A program made the translations under genes and the position numbers. The notes under the pieces are model-generated. The model saw only the letters and a program-made list of their open reading frames with translations. It searched no databases and had not been told where the DNA came from. A stretch of 64,000 bases of DNA from Viola odorata (Eukaryota; Streptophyta; Magnoliopsida; Malpighiales; Violaceae), in assembly GCA_963691705.1 (NCBI GenBank), contig OY829542.1, positions 19,330,579 to 19,394,578 of the forward strand. Reading direction: 5' to 3'. Position 1 is the stretch's first letter. The number at the start of each line of letters is the position of its first letter. Shown here piece by piece: positions 10,743 to 22,766 of this stretch.

Positions 10743-11572
10743 AATAACATAAATTTTAAATATAATAACTATTATAAAATTAAATTTCTGATGGAATTAG
10801 TCATCGAAAACTATCAATTGTGACAGAGATAGCCGTCGGAAATGGTGAGATACATTTTCGACGGAAAGTTTGTCGAAAATGGCAATAAATTTCGACGGAC
10901 AAAGCCATCGAAACACTTCTTCCTTGTTCGACGGCCATTCGGCCGCAAAAGATGAAAGGGTTTTGACAGAAGTAGCCATCGAAAACTAAGAGGTTCATCG
11001 AGGGATTTTCGCCTCGAAAGACTTCCTCCATTTTCAACGGCCTTTCAGTCGAAAATAGAATATAATTTCGACGAGTATAACGGTCGAAACATTTTCGACG
11101 GACTAGTGGCTTGAAAATGTTACGTGCATTATTGTGGCGCCAACAATTTTACATTAACGCCTAAATGTTTCGACATAGTAACCGTCGGAACATGTTATCG
11201 ACGAAGTTTTTCGTCGATTTTAAGGCCATTTTTGTCAATAATGCTATAATAAATTTTAAAAAAATGGGCTTTCGACGGTTAAACTATCAAAATTCCTATG
11301 AAGAATTCCGACAAACTCTGTACATTGAAAGTGCTCCGTAGATATGAGCCAGTTTTTTTTGTAGTGAAATGTCATAACCAACAACTCAATTGGACCAGCT
11401 CGGATTCAATTAGTGATCAATCGAACCAGCTCGGATTCAACAAGACAACAATAGCAAATGGACGAAAGAAAGAGGAGATTTTTTTTGGATTTGTCACACA
11501 TGTCAAGTATATAGCAATTGTCGGCCGTTGGACCAATCGGTTACATATAACGTTCGAAAAAGTCCATTAAAC

Positions 11573-11997
11573 CAGTGTTTTAAAAACCGGACCGACCCAA
11601 CGGTCGGACCGGTAAACCGGTGACCTAAGAAGGATTTTGGGTCGGTTCTACTTTTGGACCGGACCTGCAATCGAACCGGAAAAACTCGATCGACCCGGCC
11701 GGTTTTTACAAAACTGGCGAACCGGTCGACCCTCTATCAACCCGGCTGGGTTGATATCAAACCAAAATGACATCGTTTTTTTTAAATTTTTTTATTTATT
11801 TTTATTTTTTTCAACATGGAAATTTTGATGGGTCGGCCCATTATAGACATCGATTCAATCCAGTTCAATCATCTAAGCTCAAACGGTTCGTTGAGTGAAC
11901 GGTTCACACTGTATCAACGAGTCAATCCGATCGAACCTCGGTCGAACCCGATTGAATCCGGTTTAACGGGTCAGCCAGGTCGGTTTTTAAAACTATG
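11573..11997. mobile_element. hAT-type non-autonomous element
   Basis: The 425-bp unit begins CAGTGTTTTAAAAACCGGAC and ends GGTTTTTAAAACTATG, an inverted pair with one end mutated from CACTG to CTATG. It is flanked by CATTAAAC (11565-11572) and CATTGAAC (11998-12005), an 8-bp TSD with one mismatch. CAGTG ends and an 8-bp TSD indicate the hAT superfamily. The interior is rich in ACCGGT-type words and has no credible ORF. Confidence 0.75.
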
Positions 11998-12005
11998 CAT
12001 TGAAC

Positions 12006-12996
12006 AATACGTGTGCTAATATTTTTTTTTGAAAGGTACATGTGCTGATATTTTAGTTCAACCTTAACTATTAAAATACTCTTTTTTTACACTAATCAAC
12101 TTGTTGGAGAAATTTTCCACATTGTAGTCAAAAGTAAAAACATACTAATTGAGGGACCTATTATCAATTTGAGGATAGTTCAGTGTCGGTCGACATTTTG
12201 CTTTATTTTTTTTATTTTTTTTAAAGAGGAAAAATGTTGGAACTGGGCGGGTATTGACGGACCTATATATATACATATTATGAGTAAGATGATATTCGAA
12301 TCCAATCAAAATTCTTATGAATACTTTTAAAACAAGTCACATAATTAATAAATTACATACCAATCTGACAATATGTTGGTAATATAGCAACTAAGTAAAA
12401 TAAAATTGAGAATCTAATATATTAGTGATACTTGCACTCTACATCCCGATAACCAATAGGAACCTTAATTGGTTACTTTGATTTTGAAGGATTGTTGATT
12501 TTTTTTTATTTCTTTTCTGGAGAATTGTTGTTTTTACTTTGATTTTGGAGGATTGTTGAATGAATGGAGCAAGCCTTGTCGGTAAGCAACTAGTACCGTA
12601 CACGTGTCAGCTATGATGCAATGGAATGATGGAAGAGGTGGTCCGTGAAAACAAAAGTTCACTCTATATTAGTAAGAATTTACTCTCATTTTTACAACAG
12701 TTTCTGCGTACAATTATTATATGTTTGATAAGCCTCCATAGCTGACTTTTCTTAGTTTTCTACCCCAAATTACTAGATAACCGTCCAATTTAATTGATGA
12801 CCCAACTAACACACTAAAGAGATCAGCAAAGGTGCAGGGAATAGGGCAGGGATACCCATGTGGGACGTGGGGTCCAATTTAATTTGGAGCAATGAAACTG
12901 TTTTGGGGTCCTCTCCTCCCATTTGACCAAAATTTATGATTGCGGAAATTTATGACGTTTTAGATATTTTATTAGTAAATTGATTTTCTAATTTTA
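12006..12996. other. Intergenic, no gene seen
   Basis: AT-rich sequence. A short direct duplication, TTTGATTTTGAAGGATTGTTG and a variant, lies at about 12478-12560. I see no coding sequence, RNA gene or transposon terminus. Confidence 0.6.
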
Positions 12997-13168
12997 TCCT
13001 CCCTTCGTTTACTTTTAAATCACTTTTTGGAATAATAGAAAAACGTAAGCTGTTGATTTACAGACTTATCATTTGTACAAAATATATACTTCAAAAAAGA
13101 TAAAATGACAAGTACTTCAAACAGTAAAAAAACATAGGAAAGTGACAATTGAAAGTAAACGGAGGGAG
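12997..13168. mobile_element. Stowaway-type MITE
   Basis: The left end TCCTCCCTTCGTTTAC and right end GTAAACGGAGGGAG are inverted copies of the CTCCCTCCGT terminus typical of Stowaway (Tc1/mariner-type) MITEs. TA lies on both sides (12995-12996, 13169-13170). It is about 170 bp, 320 bp upstream of the first P450 start. Confidence 0.7.
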
Positions 13169-13407
13169 TATATATAAGTAAGATATAAAATTTAAGTTAA
13201 TATTTACTAATATTAGTAAGAACTAATATAATCACCGTGTTGAGTGCTGGCAAATATAATTAATAAAAATTAATGTTATATATATAGTGGTGAAATTCTC
13301 AAATTTTAATACTCAAATTAAAATTTCAGGGAAAATAGCAAAAATCTGAAATTAAAATAAGGAAAAAAAATTAACCGGTACGACCTATTGTTCTAATATA
13401 CCTATAC

Positions 13408-13417
13408 TATATATATA
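13408..13417 (+). promoter_or_regulatory. Possible TATA box of P450 gene 1
   Basis: TATATATATA lies about 70 bp upstream of the P450 start codon in an otherwise gene-free leader. The spacing allows a short 5' UTR, but the region is AT-rich enough for this to be chance. Confidence 0.4.
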
Positions 13418-13487
13418 GACTATAGTATATATACCTTAACATTGACACACAACCAAAGTGTTACACCTAGCTAGTTTCATATAGTTT

Positions 13488-15767
13488 ATGAAAATGGAGA
13501 GCATCTTTTGCATCCTCTTAGCTCTCCCCATCTTTCTTTTCATTCTTCTCCAAAAATCAAGAACTAAACCAAACACTCTTCTGCCACCTGCCCCTCCTGG
13601 GCTTCCAATTATTAGAAATTTAAACCTACTCCATAACTCGGCCCCTCATCGTTTATTGTGGCAACTCTCTAAAAAATATGGGCCGGTCATGTACTTGAAA
13701 CTAGGTTATGTGCCAACAATTGTAATCTCATCAGCAAAAATGGCTGAAGAAGTGATGCGAACCCAAGACCTAAACTTTTGTAACAGACCCCTTTTACTTG
13801 GTCAGCAGAAATTGTCCTACAATGGCCTAGATTTAGTTTTTTCACCCTACCGTGATTATTGGAGAGAGATGAGAAAAATTTGTGTCGTTCATCTCTTCCA
13901 CTCTAAACGAGCCCGGGCCTATCGGTCGGTCCGTGAATTCGAAGTGGCCCATATGATCCAAAAGATATCTAAAGTTGCTGAGAATTGCACGCCTGTTAAT
14001 TTGAGTGAGGCCCTTTTGGCCCTTTCAAGCACCATAACTTGTAGGATTGGTTTTGGCAATAGGTATGAAGATGAGGGGAGTGAGAGGAGTAGATTTCATA
14101 GTCTGCTTAATGAAACACAAGCTCTGTTCTCTATTTTCTGTTTCTCTGATTATTTTCCTTTCATGGGCTGGGCCGATAAACTGACCGGATACGAGGCCCG
14201 TTTGGAGAGAACCTTCAAAGATTTGGATCAGTTCTATCAGCAACTGATTGATGAACACCTTGCTCCCGAGAGGCAAACACCGGAGCAAGAAGATATTCTT
14301 GATGTGCTAATTCGTTCGAGAAAGGAACGCTCTCTTACTGTTGATATCACTTGGGATCACATCAAAGCAATACTCATGGTGAGATGATATTTTTATTTTT
14401 TTAATTTCCAATTCAATTAATTTTGTGTTTAACTAAATGCTATTTAGGGTCGTTTTCTTTTCCCAAGTTGGATTTTAGTCATTAAAAATTCTACAGTGAT
14501 GTGCTTATAATATTGTTATTTGAGTTATAATGTCGTTGAATAGATTTAATGGTTAATTAATGATCTTACAATTATGAAATTTATACTATTAAATAGATCT
14601 AATGGTTAATTAATGATGCGACATTTAATTTAAAGTATCATTATGTCACTGTAAAAAACACGAACCTAATCAATTGTTTAATTTTTTCCCCATCAATGAA
14701 ACTAATTATTCACAAAGAATATATATTTATTTGTTGAAGACAAATAAATATTGTGTATGTGGTGTTATGGACAATTTGGACTTAGCACAATAAAGTAATT
14801 TTTCAGTAAGAGGTCTTTTGTGCATTCCGCACCTTAAATCTTATATTTTCATACTGGCAGAATTGGATGAAAAGTAGAGATCCTTTGTTTCCTTACAATT
14901 CGGTGTAGATGATAATATCTTCTTCGTGGCTATACTCGTGGAGAGGGATGAGTTAGATAGTTAGCTTTATGCAGAACCAATTGTTGGTTTTTTATTATTT
15001 TTTTCCAGTTTGCCATGTGTTCTGAATCTTTGAGACCTTTGGTCATGTTCTCATGACGCCTAATAATATATATTCTGCTGCTTATTAATAATAATAAAAA
15101 AAAAAAAATATTGTTAAGAATATTCATTCACTATAGTGAGTTTCATTTTTTACAGAACATATTTGTAGCGGGTTCCGACACAAGTGCAGCTACTGTGGTT
15201 TGGGCAATGACGGCTCTAATGAAAAACCCTAACGTGTTGAAGAAACTTGAAAATGAAGTCAGAAATTTGGTTGGTCATGACCAAAAGTTTGTGAATGAGG
15301 ACCATCTTGAAAAATTGCCATATTTGAAGGCAGTGGTGAAAGAATCGTTGAGGTTGGATCCAGTTGCTCCATTACTAGTACCAAGAGAAACAATCCATGA
15401 TTGCAACATGAATGGATACCATGTACCAGCTAAAACCCTAGTTTTTGTGAATGCGTATGCAATCGGAAGGGACCCGAAAGCGTGGGAGAATCCAGAAGAG
15501 TTCTGTCCTGATAGATTTATGGGGAGTTCGATTGATTTTCGAGGACAAGATTATGAGCTAGTCCCGTTCGGTGCTGGTCGAAGAAGTTGTCCTGGGATTA
15601 GTTTGGGAGTTGCTGTGGTGGAGCTTGCACTTGCCAATCTGGTTCACAATTTTAATTGGGAAATGCCAATTGGGTCAAAAGTGGAAGATATAGATATGGA
15701 AGTGATACCAGGTATAACTATGCACAAGAAAAATCCTCTTTGCCTTGTGCCCAAGAATTATGTTTGA
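13488..15767 (+). CDS. Cytochrome P450, CYP71 clan (CYP83-like), intact
   Basis: Two exons, 13488-14378 and 15156-15767, with a 777-bp phase-0 intron (ATG|GTGAGA ... TTACAG|AAC), encode 500 residues, the usual plant A-type P450 length. An N-terminal membrane anchor (about residues 4-22) is followed by a proline hinge (PPAPPGLP, 33-40). Then come the C-helix WREMR (125-129), the I-helix oxygen-binding AGSDTS (302-307), the K-helix ESLR (360-363), PDRF (415-418) and the heme loop PFGAGRRSCPG with Cys 442. These predict an ER-bound heme monooxygenase using NADPH-P450 reductase. The text most resembles CYP83-like members of the CYP71 clan; the substrate cannot be inferred. All key residues are present. 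Oddities: the hinge has PPAPP instead of PPGPP, and IRN instead of IGN. A second Met at codon 3 matches the start of the paralogues. Confidence 0.92.
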
Positions 15768-17745
15768 AGACAAAGTAAGTAATTAATGAAAGTTTTTTCA
15801 TGTAGTATCAATTAGTTTATGAAAGTTCTGCTTTAATTAGTCCGACTTTACATGTATTCATTTTTTTATACGCGATAAAGGGTTATAGTTTACAATGGTT
15901 ACTGCATTTGGGTCAGCGGAATTATATCAAAGATTTCCAGCCCATAGGCTTAAGGGAATCATACCGTCCAACGCCTATACCAAAAAGAAAAAGTACAGGA
16001 TGGTAGAGATTAAGAAATAATTCTTGCCAAAATAACATGGCTATAGTAACAAACATCTTAGTAACATATGTTATGTTATTCTTCGTAAATATTTTTTTGT
16101 GATGGATTGCTACTTAAAGTAAGCAATTTAAATTACACTAATTTGTAATGTTTGTATAAAGTAATCAATCGTGACAAAATATGTTGCAAGATGTTTTAGC
16201 ATTTGGCGCAAAAAATAAGTAGGATGCAGTTACAAATCGTAGCTAAAAAAACCGTCCGGTATTAAGTGTCTGGTTATTGTTCATGCACGCGTTTCGAGGA
16301 GGCCGAATGACTCACTATTTGACCCCAAAAAATTCTGTACTTTTTTTCGAACGTACTAATCATTACCGTACGTTCGAAAAAAAGTATGGAATTTTTTGGG
16401 GTCAAATAGTGAATCATTCGGCCTCCTCGAAACGCGTGCATGAACAGTAATGGGACGGAGGGGAGTATTTTTTTAGTACATTTAATAACAACGCGTGGCA
16501 AAATGAAAATATTAGAAGAACATATGAAACAACATGTCACTAAAACCTTGTGTAAAAAGTTTGGTGGTTGCATTTGGATATATTTCAATATTGGTTATAT
16601 AGGGTCGGTCTGTGGGGCCCAAATTATTATAGCAACGACAGGTGACAGTTTCTACAAAAAATAGGAAAGGTATATGCGAATATTGTGAGGTACGTAGCTT
16701 GCAATTATTCAATGATATCATAAAAAAACGCATTTAAAAAAAGTTGGGACTCTTATTGAAAAGAGCAAACTTACAAAATTTGAGTCACTCAAGGATTGGC
16801 TCTATCTTATAAATGCACCAACAATAACCAAACATACCATGATGCAAATCAATTTGATTAGCACCAATAATTCTTTCCTTGGAATCAAAAAAAGAATCCT
16901 ACCGACCAACCAAATTTCAACATTTTACTAATAAAGTTGGACTAACATATATATATTAACATATTTTAACGGATATATATATTTATAGAAAATATTTTCA
17001 AAAAAAAATTATTATTTTACTAAAAAAATTATAATAACTCATGTGTCAAGATATGATTAGGGTTTATCTTTTTCTAATTAGGTTATAAATTATTTATCTG
17101 TACATGGTAGATCCCAGAAACTTATATGAAATCCATATATTATACGTCTCAATAGGACACCCGACTATACAATTATGGCCGATTAAAATTTATAAACCAC
17201 ACAAAACAAACCATTTGTAGACCATTTTGACTGAACTCGATAACATATTTTTTAATAATTACACCATTCTATTAATAATTACATATTAGTCAATAAGGAG
17301 TTGAAAATTAATTGAACAACTTTATCTATACTGTAAATAAACGGAGTAAGAAAAATGTTATATTCACCAGAATAAATGTAGTTATTCAACCGGACCAAAA
17401 CTATTTTAAGATCACAGTCGTAAGAGCCGAAAAGTCTTAGAAATCAAAATAAACAAAATAAACTTGACCCATATAAAGATGGGCCGAAATTTATAGTTAA
17501 TAGCTAGGCCCATATCCACATGGTGAAACTCTCGAATTTCAACACTCAAGTTATATCAATGAATCATCTCTCAAGTTTAAATCTTATAACTTGAAATTAA
17601 CACTCAAATTAGGTAATGTCAGTGGCAACAACTTTGTAGTTTGGAATATAGAAAACTTACCTTTTAAAGTTTTAAGTGAAGACATGCTTATACCTATATA
17701 TAAATCAAACACTGAAAAGAAAACTATAATACATAAATTCTAAAA
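15768..17745. other. Intergenic between P450 loci
   Basis: AT-rich sequence holding the palindromic MITE at 16274-16450 and the downstream Stowaway-like scrap GGGACGGAGGGGAGTA (about 16453). The last 100 bp before 17746 are the probable leader of the next P450 copy. No other gene is seen. Confidence 0.6.
16274..16450. repeat. Palindromic MITE-like element
   Basis: Two arms of about 83 bp are almost perfect inverted repeats (TTATTGTTCATGCACGCG ... CGCGTGCATGAACAGTAA). They meet at GTAC-TAATCATTACC-GTAC. The core includes GAGGAGGCCGAATGA and TTTGACCCCAAAAAATT. A half copy of the same sequence occurs at about 48050-48125, so it is a dispersed family. Confidence 0.8.
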
Positions 17746-20131
17746 ATGGAGATCTTGTTTTTCTTCCTCTTAACTTTCCCTATTTTCCTCTTGATTCTTC
17801 TCAAAATATCAAGATCCAAACCAAACACTAGTCTTCTTCCACCTGGTCCTCCTAGGTTTCCAATTCCTGGAAATTTACACCTACTCAATAACTCAGCTCT
17901 TCATCGTTTATTTTGGCAACTTTCTAAAAAGTATGGGTCCGTCATGTACCTAAAATTAGGCTTTGTGCCAACAATTGTAATCTCATCAGCAAAAATGGCT
18001 GAAGAGGTAATGAGAACTCAAGACCTAAACTTTTGTAGCAGACCCACCACGGTTGGTCCGCAAAAATTGTCTTATAATGGTCTAGATCTAGCTTTTGCAC
18101 CCTATGGTGATTATTGAGGGACATGAGAAAAATTGTGTGCTTCATCTCTTCCACTCTAAACAGGCTCGGGTCTTTCGTCCCGTTCGCCAAGCCGAAGTGG
18201 CCCATATGATCCAAAAGATTTCCAAAGCTGCTAAGGATTGCATGTCTATTAATTTGAGTGAGTCCCTTTTGGCCCTTTCAAGTAGTTCATCGGAATTTTC
18301 CGAAATTCCGAACTTCCGAACTTCGGAATTTCGGAATTCCGAAGTTTTTAAAATTCATTCCGTTCCGTTCCGTAATTTACACATTCCGAAATTCCGATTC
18401 CGAAATTAGTATGGAACGGAATTTCGGAATTCCGAACTTCCAAACTTTTTTTTTAAAAAAAAAAAATTAAAAACTAAAAACTTCCAAATCAGTTATTATC
18501 AATCTAAAACTGAAAAAATTACAGAACATGAACATAATACTCCAAAAATTACAGACATGACTACATGTTTGAGCAAGAACATAATATTTCAAAAATTAAA
18601 GTACATGACTACATGTTTGCTAATTAATTTAATTATTTTGCATCCTTCTTGCTGTTGGCAGCTGCAGCCTGCAAGCCTGCAACCAAGAAATAAATATTAG
18701 ACATGGGTTTGAGCAGCAAAGAGATGAAGATTCAATCATTGAATATCTAAGAGTTGTTACTTCATGAAAAAGAGATTGTATCTAACTTAGCAACAAGCAG
18801 CAAGCCCTTGTTATATTCTCCAAATGTAAATTTAAAATATATGTTATATTCTCCAAATGTATCTAACTTAGCAACAAGCAGCAAGCCAGCAACACAATTC
18901 TCATCTCTTCCCAATCCAATTCTCCATTAATTAGGCAATCGGGATTGTTTGCGTAAAATTTAAAACAAACACAGCAACAAGCTGCAAGCCAGCAACACAA
19001 TTCTACCATATATATTAATTCTTCCTAAGACTTACACAATCATGTGGCAGCATTACAATTTGCAGCAACAAATGAAGCCCTTAATCATCTCAAAATAAAA
19101 TCAAAACCTAAGATACATGTTAAGCGATATTTGGTACCTTGGCTGAAATCACAATTCAGTGATTGTTGACTCATTCTCCGCTCCTGCATACTCTGTGAAT
19201 AATCAAATAAATACAATTAGAATTAGAACTTAAAAGACTTATAAACAACAAAGCATAAAGAACAACAGGCTTATTGAGACACAGAAGCAACAACACTGTC
19301 ATTTTAATATGGATATGGTGTACTTTCATCAAGACACAGAAGCAACAACACTGTCATTTTAATAAATAAATTACTCTCTAATTTCACAATGGATATAACA
19401 AACTAAGAGCTGAGATTCATATAAACTAAGACCAGTATAAATTACTCTCCAATAACATTTACAAACTAAGACCAGTATAAGAGCTGAGATTCATATAAAC
19501 TAACAGAAACCAACATTAAACCAGAGGAGAATTTCAAAATTAAAGAAACATAATACATTAAACTAACAGAAGCATGTTAGGGATTGATAAAAAAAGAATT
19601 TCAAAATTAGAGTTTGGACTTACCAGAGGAGACGAAATGGAACGGCGAAGATTGGAGAGGAGAGGAGAAAGGAATCCGCGATTGCAGAGGAGCGAGGGTC
19701 CTCGCCGTCGAGGAGCGAGGCTGCGAGGTCGACGTCGTCGAGGAGCGATCCTGCGACTGCGAGAGAGGAGAAGAGCGAGCGTAGTGATGATTTAGGGCTG
19801 AGCCTGAGAGAGAGAGGAGAAGAACGATTGCGAGGAGCGAGGGTCCTCCTCGCCGTCGAGGAGCGAAGCTGCGACTGCGAGAGAGGAGAAGGAGCGGCTG
19901 AGAGCGGGCGTGGTGCGATGATTTAGGGATTACTGGATTAGGGTTGTTTTTAGTGTTTAGGAAATTAGGAAGTTGGATCTTGAAGTCGGGACGGCGTTGT
20001 GGAACTTTGATGGAAGGAAGTTGGAACTTGAAGTCTTGAACGACGTCGTGGAACTTGCAACTGCAAGTCTGCAAGTTGCTTGTTGGATTAAAAACAAAAA
20101 TTTAAAATACTTAATTAATATGTCATATATT

Positions 20132-20163
<32 letters not shown>

Positions 20164-21356
20164 ATTTCGGAAGTTCGGAAAGTTCGGAATTCCGAACTTT
20201 CCAGGATTCATTCCGTTCCGTTCCGAATTCCGAAATTCCAAAAAAAAATTTCCAAACTTTATTTTGGAACGGAATGAAATTTCGGAATCGAAATTCCGAT
20301 GAACACCCCTACTTTCAAGCACCATAACTTGTAGGGTTGCTTTTGGCAAAAGGTGTAAAGATGATTTCCACAGTATCCTCAGTGAAACCCAAGCTTTGTT
20401 CACTAGTATCTTCTGTTTTTCTGATTATTTTCCATTCATGGGTTGGGCCGATAAATTGACGGGATATGTAGCCCGTTTAGAATAAAACTTTAAAGAATTG
20501 GATCAGTTTTATCAGGAACTCATTGCAAAAGGATATTATTGATGTGCTAATTCGGTTGAGACAGGAGCGCTCGATTGCAATTGATACGACTTTGGATCAC
20601 ATCAAAGCAGTACTCATGGTTAGATGATTTCTTATTTATTTATTAATTTTTCTTTGTTCGGGTTGGAATTTGGTTGCAAAAGATCATCAAAATTCATGGA
20701 ATTGGTCCAAATTCTGATAAAATAGTGAAATTATTTTTGACAGAACATATTTGTAGCGGGCTCCTCCAGCACAAGTGCGGCAATAATAGTTTGGGCAATG
20801 ACCACTCTAATGAAAAACCCTCATGTGATGAAAAAAGTTCAAGATGAAATTAGAAATGTGTTGGCCATGAGCAAAAGTTTGTGAATGAAGACCATCTTGA
20901 AAAATTGCCATATTTGAAAGCACTGGTGAAAGAAACGTTGAGGATGATCTCGATCGGTCCATTACTCATTCCAAGACTAACCATCCACAGTTGCGACATA
21001 AATGGATACTACATACCAGCTAAGACTCTGGTTTTTGTAAATGCATAAGCGTGGGAGAATCTAGACGAGTTCTGTCCTGATAGATTTATGGGGAGTTCGA
21101 TAGATTTTCGAGGACAAAATTATGAGTTCGTCCCATTTGGTGCGGGTCGAAGAATTTGTCCAGGGATTAGTTTAGGAGTTGCTGTGGTGGATCTTGCACT
21201 TGCTAATCTTGTTTACAAATTTTATTGGAAAATGTAACCAGGGTCAAAAGTGGAAGAGATAGATATGGAACTATGGAAGGGACACCGGGCTTAACTATGC
21301 ACAAGAAAAATCCTCTCTGCCTTATGCCCGTGAATTATATAAATGCTAATCAATGA
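17746..21356 (+). pseudogene. Cytochrome P450 pseudogene (CYP83-like), hAT-disrupted
   Basis: A paralogue of the gene at 13488. Exon 1 is 17746-18282 plus 20320-20618, split by a 2029-bp hAT element. A short intron (20619-20743) and exon 2 (20744-21356) follow. The start matches the family (MEILFFFLL, hinge PPGPPRFP). Inactivating changes: Trp to stop at 18115-18117 (DYW becomes DY-stop); a 1-bp deletion a few codons later; deletions and a stop in exon 1 part 2; AGSDTS altered to GSSSTS; frameshifts around 20860; loss of the AIGRDP region near 21046; and a stop in EMP. The terminal NYI has lost its stop and reads on to 21356. The heme loop is still legible at about 21135-21165. It lies 2 kb downstream of the intact copy in the same orientation, consistent with tandem duplication. 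Confidence 0.93.
18283..20311. mobile_element. hAT-type element in P450 pseudogene
   Basis: 2029 bp with inverted ends: TAGTTCATCGGAATTT on the left, ATTCCGATGAACACCCCTA on the right. The left end has lost about 5 bp relative to the right. A perfect 8-bp TSD, CTTTCAAG, flanks it (18275-18282 and 20312-20319). Subterminal regions are full of TTCGGAATTCCGAA-type repeats. The interior has no recognisable transposase. It has a purine-rich GAGGAGCGAGG region with an internal imperfect duplication (about 19670-19800 and 19825-19930). The minus-strand open frame at 19607-20074 is serine/arginine-rich and looks like chance. Confidence 0.85.
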
Positions 21357-22766
21357 AAGTATCAAGTCTCTTCATGTATCAATGTGTATCAATGCGCTTC
21401 TTTGCCAACCAATGAATACTATATTTCTTATTATTAATATTGCTATCTTTTGGTTAAAAGAAATATTATGATTGATATGCACTCATGTTAAAAATTAAAA
21501 TTAGTATTTTTTTTTCAATACCATTCGATAATTTGGTCACTATATTACGTGTCGACTACTTCGGATTCGAGCCGGGTAGAACTTTAAAGGGTGGTAAAAT
21601 TCTCCCTCTTAAATTTTAACACAACTACATACTTAATGCTAACTCGAACCTAAAATTTTTAGTTAAACTAAAACAACTTTCTACTAGTTGATCTATATAC
21701 TTGTGGGTATAAATAAAAAATGTATGCCTGTTACATATTGCCATCAATGTGGGGGATCCCGATTGGAGTCATTGGACGTTGTGAAATATTACGATTTACC
21801 TCCTTTCAAGGGGGAATATATCGTGTATGTCCCCTCTGGTTTATCTTTAGTGTTATTGGACCTTCATAGCCATACAGTTTTACCTGAGGCAAGGCTTAAG
21901 CTCAACCTAATCCTAGGGGTGGTAAAACGGCCACAGATCTGTCTCATATAAGTTTGGAAATAACAGATCGACATTGACCCCTCCCCATTTAATAAATGGG
22001 ACGAAAAATAAAAACCATTCTCGTTCTTCTAAAGGAGATGGGTTCGGGTGGGTCCTGCCAGTTTGGGGCGCGTTTATTTCAGAGAATTTTCAGTTTGAAA
22101 ATTTGCTATTTTTCTGAAATTAGAGAATTTTTTTTTCCAACAGAAAATTTGGTGTTTACTTCGCACTAAGTGAAAAAAAAAATCTGATGTGGAAAACTGG
22201 AAAACCTATTTACTTTGCACTATTTTTCAAATTTTTCTGATTTGAAAACTGAAAAACATATTTATTTAGCACTATTTTCTAAAATTTTGAAAACCAAAAA
22301 ATATTTTTGTTCTAACATTATTTTGTTAATGAAAACATAATGTTATTATTTTTTTCAGTTTGTGAAGATTAATAAACTAATAAATATTTAAACAGATTGT
22401 ACTAGATATGATTAGCTTTGCCTAATTAAACCAAAATTTGGCCACAGTAATCGATCCTAGAGTTGTTTCTGTTACTGCAGCTACTCAACAACATTTCCTT
22501 GTCTCAAGCTTCTGTTTCCAATTTCATGTAATGACTTGTGTCCACATTCACCATTCCCATTAGACTATTTTACCAAAAAAAATTAAAAATAGTTTGGAAC
22601 AAAAAATGATGTCTGAATGAATAAATATATATACACAATTGTTCGTGCTAAATACCAAACCATCATATAGCTACACATTTCTTCCTTAAGCTTAAAATGT
22701 ATAAAGAGCATAACACAGAGCCAACCTATCCAGCCACCTTTAATGCAATTCCAGAATCGGAGCCCT
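21357..22766. other. Intergenic, possible transposon scraps
   Basis: AT-rich. TAGGGGTGGTAAAACGG at about 21911 resembles a hAT-type end, but I found no partner. At 22070-22330 a run of imperfect GAAAACTGGAAAACC/TTTACTTTGCACTATTT repeats looks like a degraded MITE. No gene is seen. The last part may be 3' sequence of the minus-strand transporter relic. Confidence 0.5.

Larger units (their letters stand above)
6963..11366 (+). mobile_element. CACTA-like element, copy 1, right end intact
   Basis: The right end reads GCCAGTTTTTTTTGTAGTG (ending 11366), i.e. CACTACAAAAAAAACTGGC reversed, a CACTA superfamily terminus. The 600 bp inside it (10800-11345) is packed with short direct and inverted motifs of the type TTCGACGG/CCGTCGAA, as in CACTA subterminal regions. 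The AT-rich left part (from about 7190) and the right part both align with the second copy at 44400-46630. A LINE (7946-10742) sits between the two homologous parts. I see no transposase, so this is a non-autonomous copy. The left end is not identified. The Athila-type LTR abuts it at 6962. Confidence 0.65.

Noticed and set aside
11573..11997. ACCGGT-rich block as a CpG-island promoter
   Set aside because: Inverted ends and an 8-bp TSD show a hAT-type insertion.
19574..20074. Arg-rich and Ser-rich ORFs on both strands
   Set aside because: Low-complexity GAGGAGCGAGG repeats inside a hAT element; no domain.
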